From the NCBI GenBank assembly GCA_903954065.1, contig CAJBME010000345.1:1-64000 (forward strand): a stretch of DNA of 64,000 nucleotides. The letters run 5' to 3'. Positions 43,590-51,693 of the stretch are shown one piece after another (the stretch's first letter is position 1; every line of letters begins with the position of its first letter). A program made the position numbers and the translations under genes. The notes below the pieces were generated by a model. That model saw only the letters and a program-made list of their open reading frames with translations, was not told the DNA's origin and ran no database searches. The stretch comes from an uncultured bacterium (GTDB taxonomy: Bacteria > Verrucomicrobiota > Verrucomicrobiia > Verrucomicrobiales > V1-33).

Positions 43590-44741
43590 ATGATCATCAA
43601 AAATTGTCGCGTCATCTCCCCAGGCCTGGATCTGGATCGAGCCACCGTGGAAATAGAGGACGGCCAGATCAAGCGCGTGCTCGGCCCAGAAAACCAGCCG
43701 CTACCCGCAGAATACGCCGCCACCCCCACCCATGACGCCCACGGCGCCCTCCTCATGCCTGGGTTTATCGATATCCATACCCACGGAGCCATGGGGGCCG
43801 ATACCTGCGACGGTACCGAAACAGCCGTGCGCACCATCGCCATGGCCAAACTTCGCGAAGGCGTGACCACATTCCTGCCGACCACCCTCACCCTACCCCT
43901 GCCCAACCTGATGGCCGCAGCGCGCGCCGTGGCCGCCTACCGACACAACATGGACGGCGCCCAAACTCCAGGTCTGCACATCGAGGGCCCATTCCTCAAC
44001 CCCAGATTCATCGGCGCCCAAAATCCAGCCTTCGTCCGCCCCCCAGACGCCACAGAAATTTTCGCCCTTCAAGAAATCACCCCAGTCCACATCGTTTCCA
44101 TCGCCACCGAAATGCCCGGCGGCGTCGATTTCGTCCACGCCATGACCAAGGCCGGAATCACCACCAGCCTCGCTCACACCGCCGCCACCCGTGAGGACTT
44201 TCTCGCCGCCAAAACCGCCGGCCTCACCCACCTGACCCACTTTTGCTGCCAGCAATCACCTCTGCACCACCGCGCCCTCGGCGTCGTTGGCTCCGGCCTC
44301 CTCGATGACGACGTTCGCCTCGAAATCATCAGCGACACCATCCACCTCAACCCGGATATGCTCCGGCTCGTCTTTAAAATCAAACCTCTCCGCCAGCTCA
44401 TGCTCATCACCGATTCCATGGCCGCCTCCGGCCTCGGCGATGGCACCTTCAACCTCGGGGGATTGGAGGTCACCGTGCACAAGGGCGTGGCCCGCCTGTC
44501 CCCAGAAACCCTCGCCGGAAGCACCCTCAAATTTAATGACGGCCTGAAACACGCCGCCCACCTGTCCGGCGCACCACTCAGTGAACTCGTCGCCACCACC
44601 TCGTGGAATCAAGCCCAGTCACTCGGCCTCCCAAAAGTCGGCAAAATCGAGCCCGGCTTCGCCGCTGACTTCGTTCTGCTCGACCATGACTTCGCTGTGA
44701 AATCGACATGGATCGCTGGTACTCAACGGTTCGCCGCTTAA
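43590..44741 (+). CDS. nagA: N-acetylglucosamine-6-phosphate deacetylase
   Basis: 383 residues from the ATG at 43590, chosen because GAGGA lies five bases upstream and family members begin MIIKN-like; an earlier in-frame ATG exists at 43557. The enzyme converts GlcNAc-6-phosphate to glucosamine-6-phosphate and acetate in the cytoplasm. Amidohydrolase motifs are visible: MPGFIDIHTHGAMGADTCDG, GLHIEGPFLNPRFIGAQNPA (the metal-binding Glu), TTSLAHTAATREDF, THLTHFCCQQSPLHHR (family: HLFNAM region), EIISDTIHLNP and LMLITDSMAASGLGDG with the catalytic Asp. The stop codon directly abuts that of the convergent next gene. Confidence 0.95.
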   Translation: MIIKNCRVISPGLDLDRATVEIEDGQIKRVLGPENQPLPAEYAATPTHDAHGALLMPGFIDIHTHGAMGADTCDGTETAVRTIAMAKLREGVTTFLPTTLTLPLPNLMAAARAVAAYRHNMDGAQTPGLHIEGPFLNPRFIGAQNPAFVRPPDATEIFALQEITPVHIVSIATEMPGGVDFVHAMTKAGITTSLAHTAATREDFLAAKTAGLTHLTHFCCQQSPLHHRALGVVGSGLLDDDVRLEIISDTIHLNPDMLRLVFKIKPLRQLMLITDSMAASGLGDGTFNLGGLEVTVHKGVARLSPETLAGSTLKFNDGLKHAAHLSGAPLSELVATTSWNQAQSLGLPKVGKIEPGFAADFVLLDHDFAVKSTWIAGTQRFAA

Positions 44742-45788
44742 TTAGCCAGCACCCACTCCACGCGGCCCTCCCTTACCAGCCGGCGGAGCCGCCGCGTCGC
44801 GCCTGCGGTTCCACGCGCGCCGCCACACCCAAGCCAGCCCCATCGAACACGCCGTCAGTACCAGCGCCGCCAGCCCCGTCAGCCACGGATCCAGAACCGG
44901 TCCGATCCAGCGGGCCGTGGGCACAAAATAAAGCAGCGAAAGATGGACAACATACAGCACCAGCGATTCCCGCCCCGTCCACAACAGCCAACGAGGGACC
45001 GGCACACGCTGAGCCGCACAGCGACACACCGAAGCCGCTAGCAACAGCCATCCCAATCGCTCCAGGAAAAATGTCGGATGACTCTTCGAGATAAAAGGAG
45101 GTGACGGCAAGGCCAGCAAAAGCAACCCCAACACCGGCCAACCCCAGAGCGGCACCCGCCACCGCGCCATCAATACTCCCGCCACCACAAAACCCGCCCA
45201 TGGCACCAACGGGAACAGCGAGAGCCCCGACTGGTCAAACCACGCCTCCAACGGCCAAAATCCCGTGCCCAGCCCAGCCCGCTCAGCCGGTAACGCTCCC
45301 CACCCGACCATGACCGCCGCCAACAACGCCAGCGCTACCCCAGAGCGCCGCGGCCACCACTTCTCCACCGCAATCACCGCCAATAACGTCACCGCCAAAC
45401 ACTGCAATACATCGACCCCGAAAAACAGCCGCCACGTCGTACCAGTTCCCGGCAGCGGCAAATGAATCAAATAACCCAACCCCAAAACCAATACGAGCCG
45501 ACGCAACGTGCGAGCCGGCCAGCCGCGATCGCCACGGCCTTCGCGACGAATGGAACCGAGCCCGTGCGCATATCCGGCAATCCACAAAAAGGTGGGTGCC
45601 ACCAACCCACTGACGTAAACCGAGCGGCCAAACATCTCCCCAGTCTTCCACTCCGACGCCAGCAAGGTGTTGATCGTATGCGTCACAATCATACCGAGCA
45701 CCGCCAACCCGCGAATCGCGTCCAGCCAGCTGTGTCGCTCGCCCGCCACTGCCACCGGCGCCTCACCATTGGAAAAAGAATGCCCCAT
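44742..45788 (-). CDS. HGSNAT/DUF1624-like membrane acetyltransferase
   Basis: 348 residues from the ATG at 45788; the longer frame to 45827 would need a TTG start. SWLDAIRGLAVLGMIVTHTI is the characteristic opening of the heparan-alpha-glucosaminide acetyltransferase catalytic domain, followed by APTFLWIAGYAHGLG and about ten helices. The human enzyme N-acetylates terminal glucosamine using luminal transfer from acetyl-CoA; bacterial substrates are not established. The final 25 residues are Arg/Gly-rich. It is convergent with nagA, whose product removes acetyl from GlcNAc-6-phosphate, but the opposite orientation argues against a shared operon. Confidence 0.8.
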   Translation of the reverse strand: MGHSFSNGEAPVAVAGERHSWLDAIRGLAVLGMIVTHTINTLLASEWKTGEMFGRSVYVSGLVAPTFLWIAGYAHGLGSIRREGRGDRGWPARTLRRLVLVLGLGYLIHLPLPGTGTTWRLFFGVDVLQCLAVTLLAVIAVEKWWPRRSGVALALLAAVMVGWGALPAERAGLGTGFWPLEAWFDQSGLSLFPLVPWAGFVVAGVLMARWRVPLWGWPVLGLLLLALPSPPFISKSHPTFFLERLGWLLLAASVCRCAAQRVPVPRWLLWTGRESLVLYVVHLSLLYFVPTARWIGPVLDPWLTGLAALVLTACSMGLAWVWRRAWNRRRDAAAPPAGKGGPRGVGAG

Positions 45789-45905
45789 CCCCACAGCCAA
45801 CCGCAAAGCACCCGCATTGGAAAACAAAGTTTTTTGTTTTCAGCCACCCAGACGGCCCGTAAACTCTCTTTACCCCCCTCTCACTCACAATTTTAGACCA
45901 CGCTC

Positions 45906-46982
45906 ATGGGACTCATGGATTTCATCAAAGGTGAACTGCTCGAAATCATCGAGTGGAACGACGACTCGCGCGACACCCTCTCTTGGCGATTCCCCGATGA
46001 GGACAAAGCCATCAAGAACGGAGCTCAACTCATCGTCAGGGAATCACAAACCGCCCAGTTCGTCAGTACCGGCCAGTTCGCCGATGTTTTTGCCCCCGGA
46101 AAACACACTCTCACCACCCAGAACATCCCCATCCTGTCACGCCTCCAAGGATGGAAATACGGCTTTGAGTCGCCTTTCAAATGTGACATTTACTACGTCA
46201 ATACCCGGCTCTTCACCGGCAACAAATGGGGCACCAGCAACCCCATCATGCTCCGCGATGCCGACTTCGGCGTCGTCCGGTTGCGCGGATTCGGCACCTA
46301 TGACTTTCGCGTGGTCAATGTGCCCGTGTTCCTCAAAGAAGTCGCCGGTACCGATCACAATTTCCGCCTCGATGAATTCTCCGACACCATGCGCTCGCGC
46401 ATCGTCAGCGTGTTCTCCGACGCCCTCGCCACCGCCCACCTGCCCGCCCTTGATGTGGCCTCGCGCTACAGCGAGCTCGGCGATGCCCTGCTGCCACTGA
46501 TTAATCCAGCCGTTTCCAGCAAATACGGCATCGAAATCACCAGCTTCACCGTGGAAAACATCTCGGTGCCGCCAGAGGTCGAGGCCGCTATCGACAAACG
46601 CTCCAGCATGTCCGTCATCGGCAACCTCAATGACTATGTCAAATTTCAGGCCGCCGAAAGCATGACCCAAGGAGGCAGCGAGGGAGCCGGGGGAGCCGGC
46701 AGCGCCGCCCAAATGGCCGTTGGCTTCGCTCTGGCCCAAGAAATGATGAAAGGACTGCAATCCCCCACACCAGCCGCCGGAACCACCACTCCCCCTCCCC
46801 TGCCAGCCAGCCCGCCCGCCGCCAGCATCGACATCCTCACCCCAGCCCAGATCGCCGAATCCCTCGGCGTCACCGAAGCCGACGTGCTCTCCACTCTCGA
46901 GTCAGGTGAACTGAAAGGGAAAAAAATCGGAACCTCCTGGCGGATCACACGCGCCGCCTTCGACTCCTTCCTCGCCGAATAA
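45906..46982 (+). CDS. SPFH/virion-core (YdjI-like) protein with a C-terminal excisionase-type HTH
   Basis: 358 residues. It begins MGLMDFIKGELLEIIEWNDD, the signature of YdjI-type SPFH proteins, and continues with SRDTLSWRFPDEDKAIKNGA, FVSTGQFADVFAPGKHTLTT and YGIEITSFTVENISVPPEVE across residues 1-240. A Gly/Ala-rich and Pro-rich linker (250-305) leads to a C-terminal helix-turn-helix of the MerR/excisionase type: LTPAQIAESLGVTEADVLST, KGKKIGTSWRITRAAFDSFL. Many relatives carry a zinc ribbon or GYF_2 domain in this position. In Bacillus subtilis YdjI works with YdjG and PspA in membrane stress. The zinc-ribbon partner is encoded 21 bp downstream. Confidence 0.88.
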   Translation: MGLMDFIKGELLEIIEWNDDSRDTLSWRFPDEDKAIKNGAQLIVRESQTAQFVSTGQFADVFAPGKHTLTTQNIPILSRLQGWKYGFESPFKCDIYYVNTRLFTGNKWGTSNPIMLRDADFGVVRLRGFGTYDFRVVNVPVFLKEVAGTDHNFRLDEFSDTMRSRIVSVFSDALATAHLPALDVASRYSELGDALLPLINPAVSSKYGIEITSFTVENISVPPEVEAAIDKRSSMSVIGNLNDYVKFQAAESMTQGGSEGAGGAGSAAQMAVGFALAQEMMKGLQSPTPAAGTTTPPPLPASPPAASIDILTPAQIAESLGVTEADVLSTLESGELKGKKIGTSWRITRAAFDSFLAE

Positions 46983-47003
46983 CCGACGCCGCCCGGCCCC
47001 GTC

Positions 47004-48113
47004 ATGGCTGAAATCGCCGCAGCTCTGCACAAACACCCCTGCCCCGAATGCGGCGGTGACGCCGTTTGGAATGCCGGAAAACAAGCTCTCGGCTGCCCGT
47101 ACTGCGGTCACGTCTTTCCATGGCAACCCGGAAAAGAAACCGCCGGCACCACCATCAAAGAACACGACCTCGTCACGGCCCTGGCCAACGTCCCCGACCA
47201 AGACCGCGGATGGCAGGAAGACAGACAAACCGTTCAATGCCAGTCATGCCACGCCATCATGGCATTTGCCGCCACCAGAGCCGCTCAGAATTGCGATTTT
47301 TGCGGATCACCTTCCATCATCCCTCATCAGGCCGCACGTGAGGCCATCACCCCGGAAAGTATCCTGCCGTTCAGCGTGAGTGAAGCCCACGTGCGGGAAA
47401 ATCTTCGGATCTGGTATGGCTCGCACTGGCTGGCGCCTCGCACACTCAAACGCGCAGCCCTCACCGATACTCTCCACGGATTATACATTCCCTATTGGAC
47501 ATTCGACTCCCACGTCCACGCCGCATGGCAAGCGGAATCCGGAACATACTATTACGAGACCGAACACTTCACCGACACCAACGGCCAACGACAAACCCGC
47601 CAGATCAGAAAAGTGCGATGGCAACCCGCCGCCGGCAAGCTGGACCATTTCTTCGATGATGCCCTCATCCCCGGCACCGTCGGCGTGCGAGCAGATTACC
47701 TGCGGAAAATCGAGCCTTTTCCAACCACCGGAGATGTCTTAAAACCTTATGAACCAGCCTTTGTCCGCGGGTGGGTGGTGGAAAGATACCAAGTGGACCT
47801 GCGCCAGGCCGCTGAACAAAACTTCCAGCAAATGGAGACCGCCGTCGAGCAGATGTGCGCCGCCCAAATCCCCGGCGACACCCATCGCAACCTGCACGTG
47901 CAGAGCCAATACGCAGGACGTACCTTCAAACATGTCCTCTTCCCCGTCTGGATCGTCAGCTACACTTTCGGCTCCCGAACGTTCCAAATCGTCGTCAATG
48001 GTCACACCGGAGCCATCCACGGCACCTACCCGCACAGCTGGGTGAAAATTTTCTTCTTCATCATCCTGCCACTTTTGGCTCTGATCACGGTTGTTTTCCT
48101 CAACCAGAAATAA
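47004..48113 (+). CDS. YdjG-like zinc-ribbon membrane protein
   Basis: 369 residues. Four CxxC knuckles form two zinc ribbons: CPECGGD and CPYCGHV near residues 13-35, CQSCHA and CDFCGSP near residues 80-102. The middle part (LPFSVSEAHVRENLRIWYGS, GLYIPYWTFDSHVHAAWQAE) matches YdjG-type proteins. A single C-terminal membrane helix (IFFFIILPLLALITVVFL) anchors it. Together with the SPFH protein upstream it forms the YdjG-YdjI pair known from Bacillus subtilis, where YdjGH recruit the PspA homologue to the membrane. No pspA is present in the window. Confidence 0.85.
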   Translation: MAEIAAALHKHPCPECGGDAVWNAGKQALGCPYCGHVFPWQPGKETAGTTIKEHDLVTALANVPDQDRGWQEDRQTVQCQSCHAIMAFAATRAAQNCDFCGSPSIIPHQAAREAITPESILPFSVSEAHVRENLRIWYGSHWLAPRTLKRAALTDTLHGLYIPYWTFDSHVHAAWQAESGTYYYETEHFTDTNGQRQTRQIRKVRWQPAAGKLDHFFDDALIPGTVGVRADYLRKIEPFPTTGDVLKPYEPAFVRGWVVERYQVDLRQAAEQNFQQMETAVEQMCAAQIPGDTHRNLHVQSQYAGRTFKHVLFPVWIVSYTFGSRTFQIVVNGHTGAIHGTYPHSWVKIFFFIILPLLALITVVFLNQK

Positions 48114-48316
48114 TCCATCCCTCTCCGTCCAGCCCGTCTCACCGTGCCCACTACCCCATCCACCGGCCGGACACTCCGCGCCCCACACCCCGCCACCCCG
48201 ACCTCCCACCCACTCCAAAATCCGTTTGCCGCGTCGTCGCCCGCCTCCTAGTCTGTAGTTTCCCGTTTTCCGTTTCAATTTCTCGCCACCGCCCCACCGC
48301 CCCCACTTTTTTCCCC

Positions 48317-49912
48317 ATGCTCGCCCTGATTCGCAAACACCAGTATGCCCTGTTCATCGTCGTCCTGATCGTCGGCATCGCATTCTTCGTCTTCCCCGAC
48401 AGCCGGTCCGCCCAAAACAACCGCTTCGGCGGACCAGACGGCCGACCCATGAACATCTTGGGTACAAAGTTCACCCCGGAAGAAGTTCAAGCCATTCGCG
48501 AAAGCTGGGACATCCTCTACGTCCTGGGAACAGGCAGCGGCGGCGGCTTCAACTTTAGCGACCCCATGTTTCAACACCTGATGAGGGTCAACGCCATCGC
48601 TCAAAGAACGCAAGGGTCCACCCCCGAGGAACAAGAACAACGGCGCGACTTCGTCGTCAATACCGCCATGACCCGAGTCCTCGCCCGCGAAGCAGGAATC
48701 AGCGCCAGCGAAAATGAAATCAACGAGCGCATCCAGTCGCTGCCACGCTTCCAGACCGACGGGAAATTCGATTCCCAAAAATGGAGCGTCTTCATCGATG
48801 CCTTCGGTGGTGAAGCCGGCGCCCGACGCAAAGCCATTTATGCCGCCGTTGCCGATGCCATCGTTTTTGACAAATTAGTGGCCCTGACCGGCCCGCCCGC
48901 CCCCAAAACCGCCACCGAACTCACCCTCGCCTACACAGCGGAAAATCAACAGCTCACCACTTCCGTCATCAGTCTCTCCAAAGCAGACTTCGCCAGCCAA
49001 GAAGTCACGGAACAAGAACTCAAAGACTATTACGAAAAAAATAAGGCCCTCGACGAACTCAAATCCGAGGAAAAACGATCGATCAGCTACGTCTTCATCC
49101 CCGCCCCCAAACCCGAAGAACTCAAAGACCTCGACGAAGCCGCCAAAACCGAAAAAGAACGCGCCCACAAAAAAGTCGCCGCTGACTTTTCCGAACGCCT
49201 CGTCGCCGAGGATCGCGGTAGTAAAACCTTCGACACCATCGCCGCTGAATTAAGCCTCGAGGTGAAAAAAGCCGGCCCCCTCACCGAAGCCACCCTGCCC
49301 GAAGACCTCAAAGACAAAGGCCGTCTCTCCACCCGGATCTTCAGCATGATCGAGGTCGGCCGCAGCGAGGTGGAAGCAGCCCCAGATGGCTACTACGCCT
49401 TCGAGGTCACCGCCATCGAACTACCCCAAACACTGGAATTCGAAGCCGCTAAGGAGAAAATCACCACCACCCTCAAAACTAAAAAACAAGAGGAGAAATT
49501 CCAGGAAACCCTGAAAACCAGCAGGGAAAAATTGCAGGCCGCTCTCACCGCCGGTAAACCATTCGCCGAAGCCGTCACCGAGTCCGGCTTGGCCGCCGCC
49601 CCACGCGATCTGCCCGCCTTCAGTCAGAAAAAACCCCTGACTGGTGACACCGATGGCCCGTCGATCGCCGCCGCCGCCGCCAAAACCGACATCGGCCAAG
49701 TCAGCGAACCCGTCACCAACGCTACCGGGGCCCTGCTCGTCTACGTGGCCAAAAAAGAACTGCCCCAAGATCCAAAAATGGAGGATGACAAAAAATCGCT
49801 CGCCCTGCGCCAGCTCATGATGAGCAGCCAACAGCCCGAAAGTAATCCGCTCTTCTCCGCCTGGTTTAATAAAAAACGCGACCTCACCGACGCTAGCTTG
49901 AGCGTCCGTTAA
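48317..49912 (+). CDS. SurA_N/PpiD-like membrane-anchored periplasmic chaperone
   Basis: 531 residues from the ATG at 48317; the frame is open further upstream but crosses the preceding gene's end. The N-terminus (MLALIRKHQYALFIVVLIVG) is a membrane anchor as in PpiD. Residues 60-190 form a SurA-like N-terminal helical domain (PEEVQAIRESWDILYVLGT, NTAMTRVLAREAGISASENE, INERIQSLPRFQTDGKFDSQ). The remainder is helical with SYVFIPAPKPEELKDLDEAA, and the parvulin domain region (KKVAADFSERLVAEDRGSKT) is divergent. The isomerase activity may be lost; a chaperone role for outer-membrane proteins is expected. Confidence 0.85.
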   Translation: MLALIRKHQYALFIVVLIVGIAFFVFPDSRSAQNNRFGGPDGRPMNILGTKFTPEEVQAIRESWDILYVLGTGSGGGFNFSDPMFQHLMRVNAIAQRTQGSTPEEQEQRRDFVVNTAMTRVLAREAGISASENEINERIQSLPRFQTDGKFDSQKWSVFIDAFGGEAGARRKAIYAAVADAIVFDKLVALTGPPAPKTATELTLAYTAENQQLTTSVISLSKADFASQEVTEQELKDYYEKNKALDELKSEEKRSISYVFIPAPKPEELKDLDEAAKTEKERAHKKVAADFSERLVAEDRGSKTFDTIAAELSLEVKKAGPLTEATLPEDLKDKGRLSTRIFSMIEVGRSEVEAAPDGYYAFEVTAIELPQTLEFEAAKEKITTTLKTKKQEEKFQETLKTSREKLQAALTAGKPFAEAVTESGLAAAPRDLPAFSQKKPLTGDTDGPSIAAAAAKTDIGQVSEPVTNATGALLVYVAKKELPQDPKMEDDKKSLALRQLMMSSQQPESNPLFSAWFNKKRDLTDASLSVR

Positions 49913-49919
49913 GACTGCC

Positions 49920-49959
49920 CATCCTCCCATCCTCCCATCCTCCCATCCTCCCATCCTCC
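49920..49959. repeat. 8-bp tandem repeat, five copies
   Basis: Five exact copies of CATCCTCC begin 8 bp after the stop codon of the PpiD-like gene. The unit is not a multiple of three and lies outside coding sequence. Confidence 0.9.
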
Positions 49960-50337
49960 CCGCGAAGGCTCAATCACAGAGCATTAACTGGCCAACCTCC
50001 CCATCAGCCGCAGGCCAAGGGCCTCAGCACCCGCCAAAACGCGCCTCCCCTTGGGAAAAAAAATACCGCCGATCGTCCTGGCAGCCACCACCGACGCCGC
50101 CCCTCCCCGCCCACCGGAAAATGACCGTCCGCTTGGAACAGGTCAAATCCGTGTCACCCGGGCGCCGCCATCCCCGGGATGCCTTCCGCCTGAGAAAAAC
50201 ATGACGCCCCCGGCCCTAGCCCCCGTAAATCCAAAAACACCCCACGGGCCCGTCTGATACACGAACGAATTTTCCCCGGTCTGCCTTTTCAGCAGTCCGC
50301 TGCCCACCCAGCAGGCAATTCCTCCCAGTCGCTCAGG

Positions 50338-50490
50338 CTAAAACGCATTCTGGCTGGCGACGCTTCGCATACCACAGGACACACCTCCTGTCATACGCTC
50401 GTCATCGCCAGCCAAAATTGTCGTAGCCACCAGCCCAGCAGGCAGTCCGACCGCCCTCTGAATTAGCTTTTACAAATCCGCCGGCTCTCC
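50338..50490 (-). pseudogene. Decayed partial copy of the adjacent calcium-repeat protein gene (C-terminal region)
   Basis: On the minus strand one frame reads RAVGLPAGLVATTILAGDDE, then RMTGGVSCGMRSVASQNAF and a TAG at 50338-50340. The intact neighbour has GVAGLVALEVEVERILAGDY and ELIVGGVSRGVVTVVGQ at the equivalent place. A stop codon (TAA) interrupts the frame a few residues upstream (EPADL-stop-KLIQ). The plus-strand wording GGACACACCTCC and GCCAGCCAAAATT is also shared by both copies. It is a remnant of a tandem duplication. Confidence 0.6.
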
Positions 50491-50567
50491 AGCGGCTGGC
50501 TTCCACGCATCCACCACAGATGCGCGAAGCCATTGTTCGTTTTTCCCAAAGTGTGATCCACCAGTCA

Positions 50568-50589
50568 GCGTCTGCCAGATGGCAGACGC
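50568..50589. repeat. Perfect 9-bp inverted repeat with four-base loop
   Basis: GCGTCTGCC (50568-50576) and GGCAGACGC (50581-50589) flank AGAT. It lies 28 bp downstream of the stop codon of the minus-strand calcium-repeat gene. There is no T tract. Confidence 0.7.
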
Positions 50590-50617
50590 CTCCCATAAGG
50601 CCGCCAGCACCGCCCAG

Positions 50618-51478
50618 TTAGAGCGGACCCTCCGGCAAAACACCGCTAAAGAAGAGTGTCTCTCCCCGACGGATCACCATCCTTTGACCAGCAGCTGCAA
50701 AATCGAGCAGCCGATCAGCTGGATCTTTAGGAACAGCCATGAATCGCAGCACGCCGCGCTCCTGACCGCCCTGACCAACAACTGTCACCACACCGCGGGA
50801 CACACCTCCCACGATGAGCTCATAGTCGCCAGCCAAAATTCGTTCAACTTCCACCTCAAGGGCCACCAGACCAGCCACTCCAAACTGGACTTTCACCACC
50901 GCCTTCGCCTTGGCACCAGCCGGAGCCTCCGCCGCGCGAACCAACACCACTTTGCCCCCCCCCGCACCCGGGGGAGGCGTCGTCGGCACCACTCCCGAAT
51001 AATGGTCGTCATCATCAAATCCATCCCCATCAATGACGTCCTCCTCCGCCGCCCCATCCTCACGACCATCCCCGTCCATGTCCGTCTCCGCCGAAGAATG
51101 ATCCAGCCGATGATCCCCATCCACGTCGCCTTCCACTACGGAATCATCACGCTTCCCATCGCCATCAATATCCGCCTCCCCTAAGGAATCATCCGCCAAC
51201 CCGTCATCATCAATATCCTTCTCCGCTGGATTATCGTTGTCCAAATGATCACCAATATGACGTCCCTTGTGAGGACCCGATTTGGGGATCCCCCCGTCAA
51301 TATTGCGATCCAACGCGTTCGGTATCCCATCGTTGTCAATGTCCGGGTCCACCACGTTAGGCACCCCATCACCATCCAAATCAGGCCCCACCGCCCACAC
51401 CGGAACACACGCCAGCGCCAGCACAACCGCGCTCGCCAGCGAAAGTGTCCAAAGTGATGAGGATGGGAAATGCTTCAT
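50618..51478 (-). CDS. Exported protein with thrombospondin-type-3-like calcium repeats
   Basis: 286 residues from the ATG at 51478, which begins the signal peptide MKHFPSSSLWTLSLASAVVL; the frame is open 25 codons further upstream. Residues 33-170 contain about eight Asp-rich repeats such as DLDGDGVPNVVDPDIDNDGI, DIDGDGKRDDSVVEGDVDGD and DMDGDGREDGAAEEDVIDGD, matching thrombospondin type 3 calcium loops. The C-terminal 115 residues form a beta domain (KVVLVRAAEAPAGAKAKAVV, RILAGDYELIVGGVSRGVVT, ADRLLDFAAAGQRMVIRRGE). It is presumably extracellular and calcium-stabilised. Its C-terminal part is duplicated in decayed form just downstream. The function is unknown. Confidence 0.8.
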   Translation of the reverse strand: MKHFPSSSLWTLSLASAVVLALACVPVWAVGPDLDGDGVPNVVDPDIDNDGIPNALDRNIDGGIPKSGPHKGRHIGDHLDNDNPAEKDIDDDGLADDSLGEADIDGDGKRDDSVVEGDVDGDHRLDHSSAETDMDGDGREDGAAEEDVIDGDGFDDDDHYSGVVPTTPPPGAGGGKVVLVRAAEAPAGAKAKAVVKVQFGVAGLVALEVEVERILAGDYELIVGGVSRGVVTVVGQGGQERGVLRFMAVPKDPADRLLDFAAAGQRMVIRRGETLFFSGVLPEGPL

Positions 51479-51693
51479 GAATCCAAAGGAAAGACAACCA
51501 GTATGGTTCTTGCTGGAAATAATAGCCACCCGTCTACGGACTGCAAAGGACATTAGGTAACAGATTGGTTATAATTATCATTATTGTGTCGCGTCCGCGC
51601 CAATAACCTCCCGCTCCCCCCTTCGGACCTACCAAAGGTTCACCCACCCCTCTCCTGCTCCTAGGCCCACTTTAGCCCTCACCCACCCAAACT

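Larger units (their letters stand above)
49913..50617. other. Gene-free region with a microsatellite and a decayed gene fragment
   Basis: Between the PpiD-like gene and the calcium-repeat protein gene, 705 bp hold no intact gene. It contains an 8-bp tandem repeat (49920-49959), an inverted repeat (50568-50589) and, on the minus strand, a degraded fragment of the neighbouring gene (50338-50490). The remaining bases show nothing recognisable. Confidence 0.6.

Noticed and set aside
44742..45788. HGSNAT-like protein and NagA as one GlcNAc pathway operon
   Set aside because: The genes are convergent, so they cannot share a transcript; a functional link is only speculative.
49920..49959. 8-bp repeat as a phase-variation switch
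   Set aside because: It lies after the stop codon of one gene and far from any start, so a change in copy number would not affect a reading frame.
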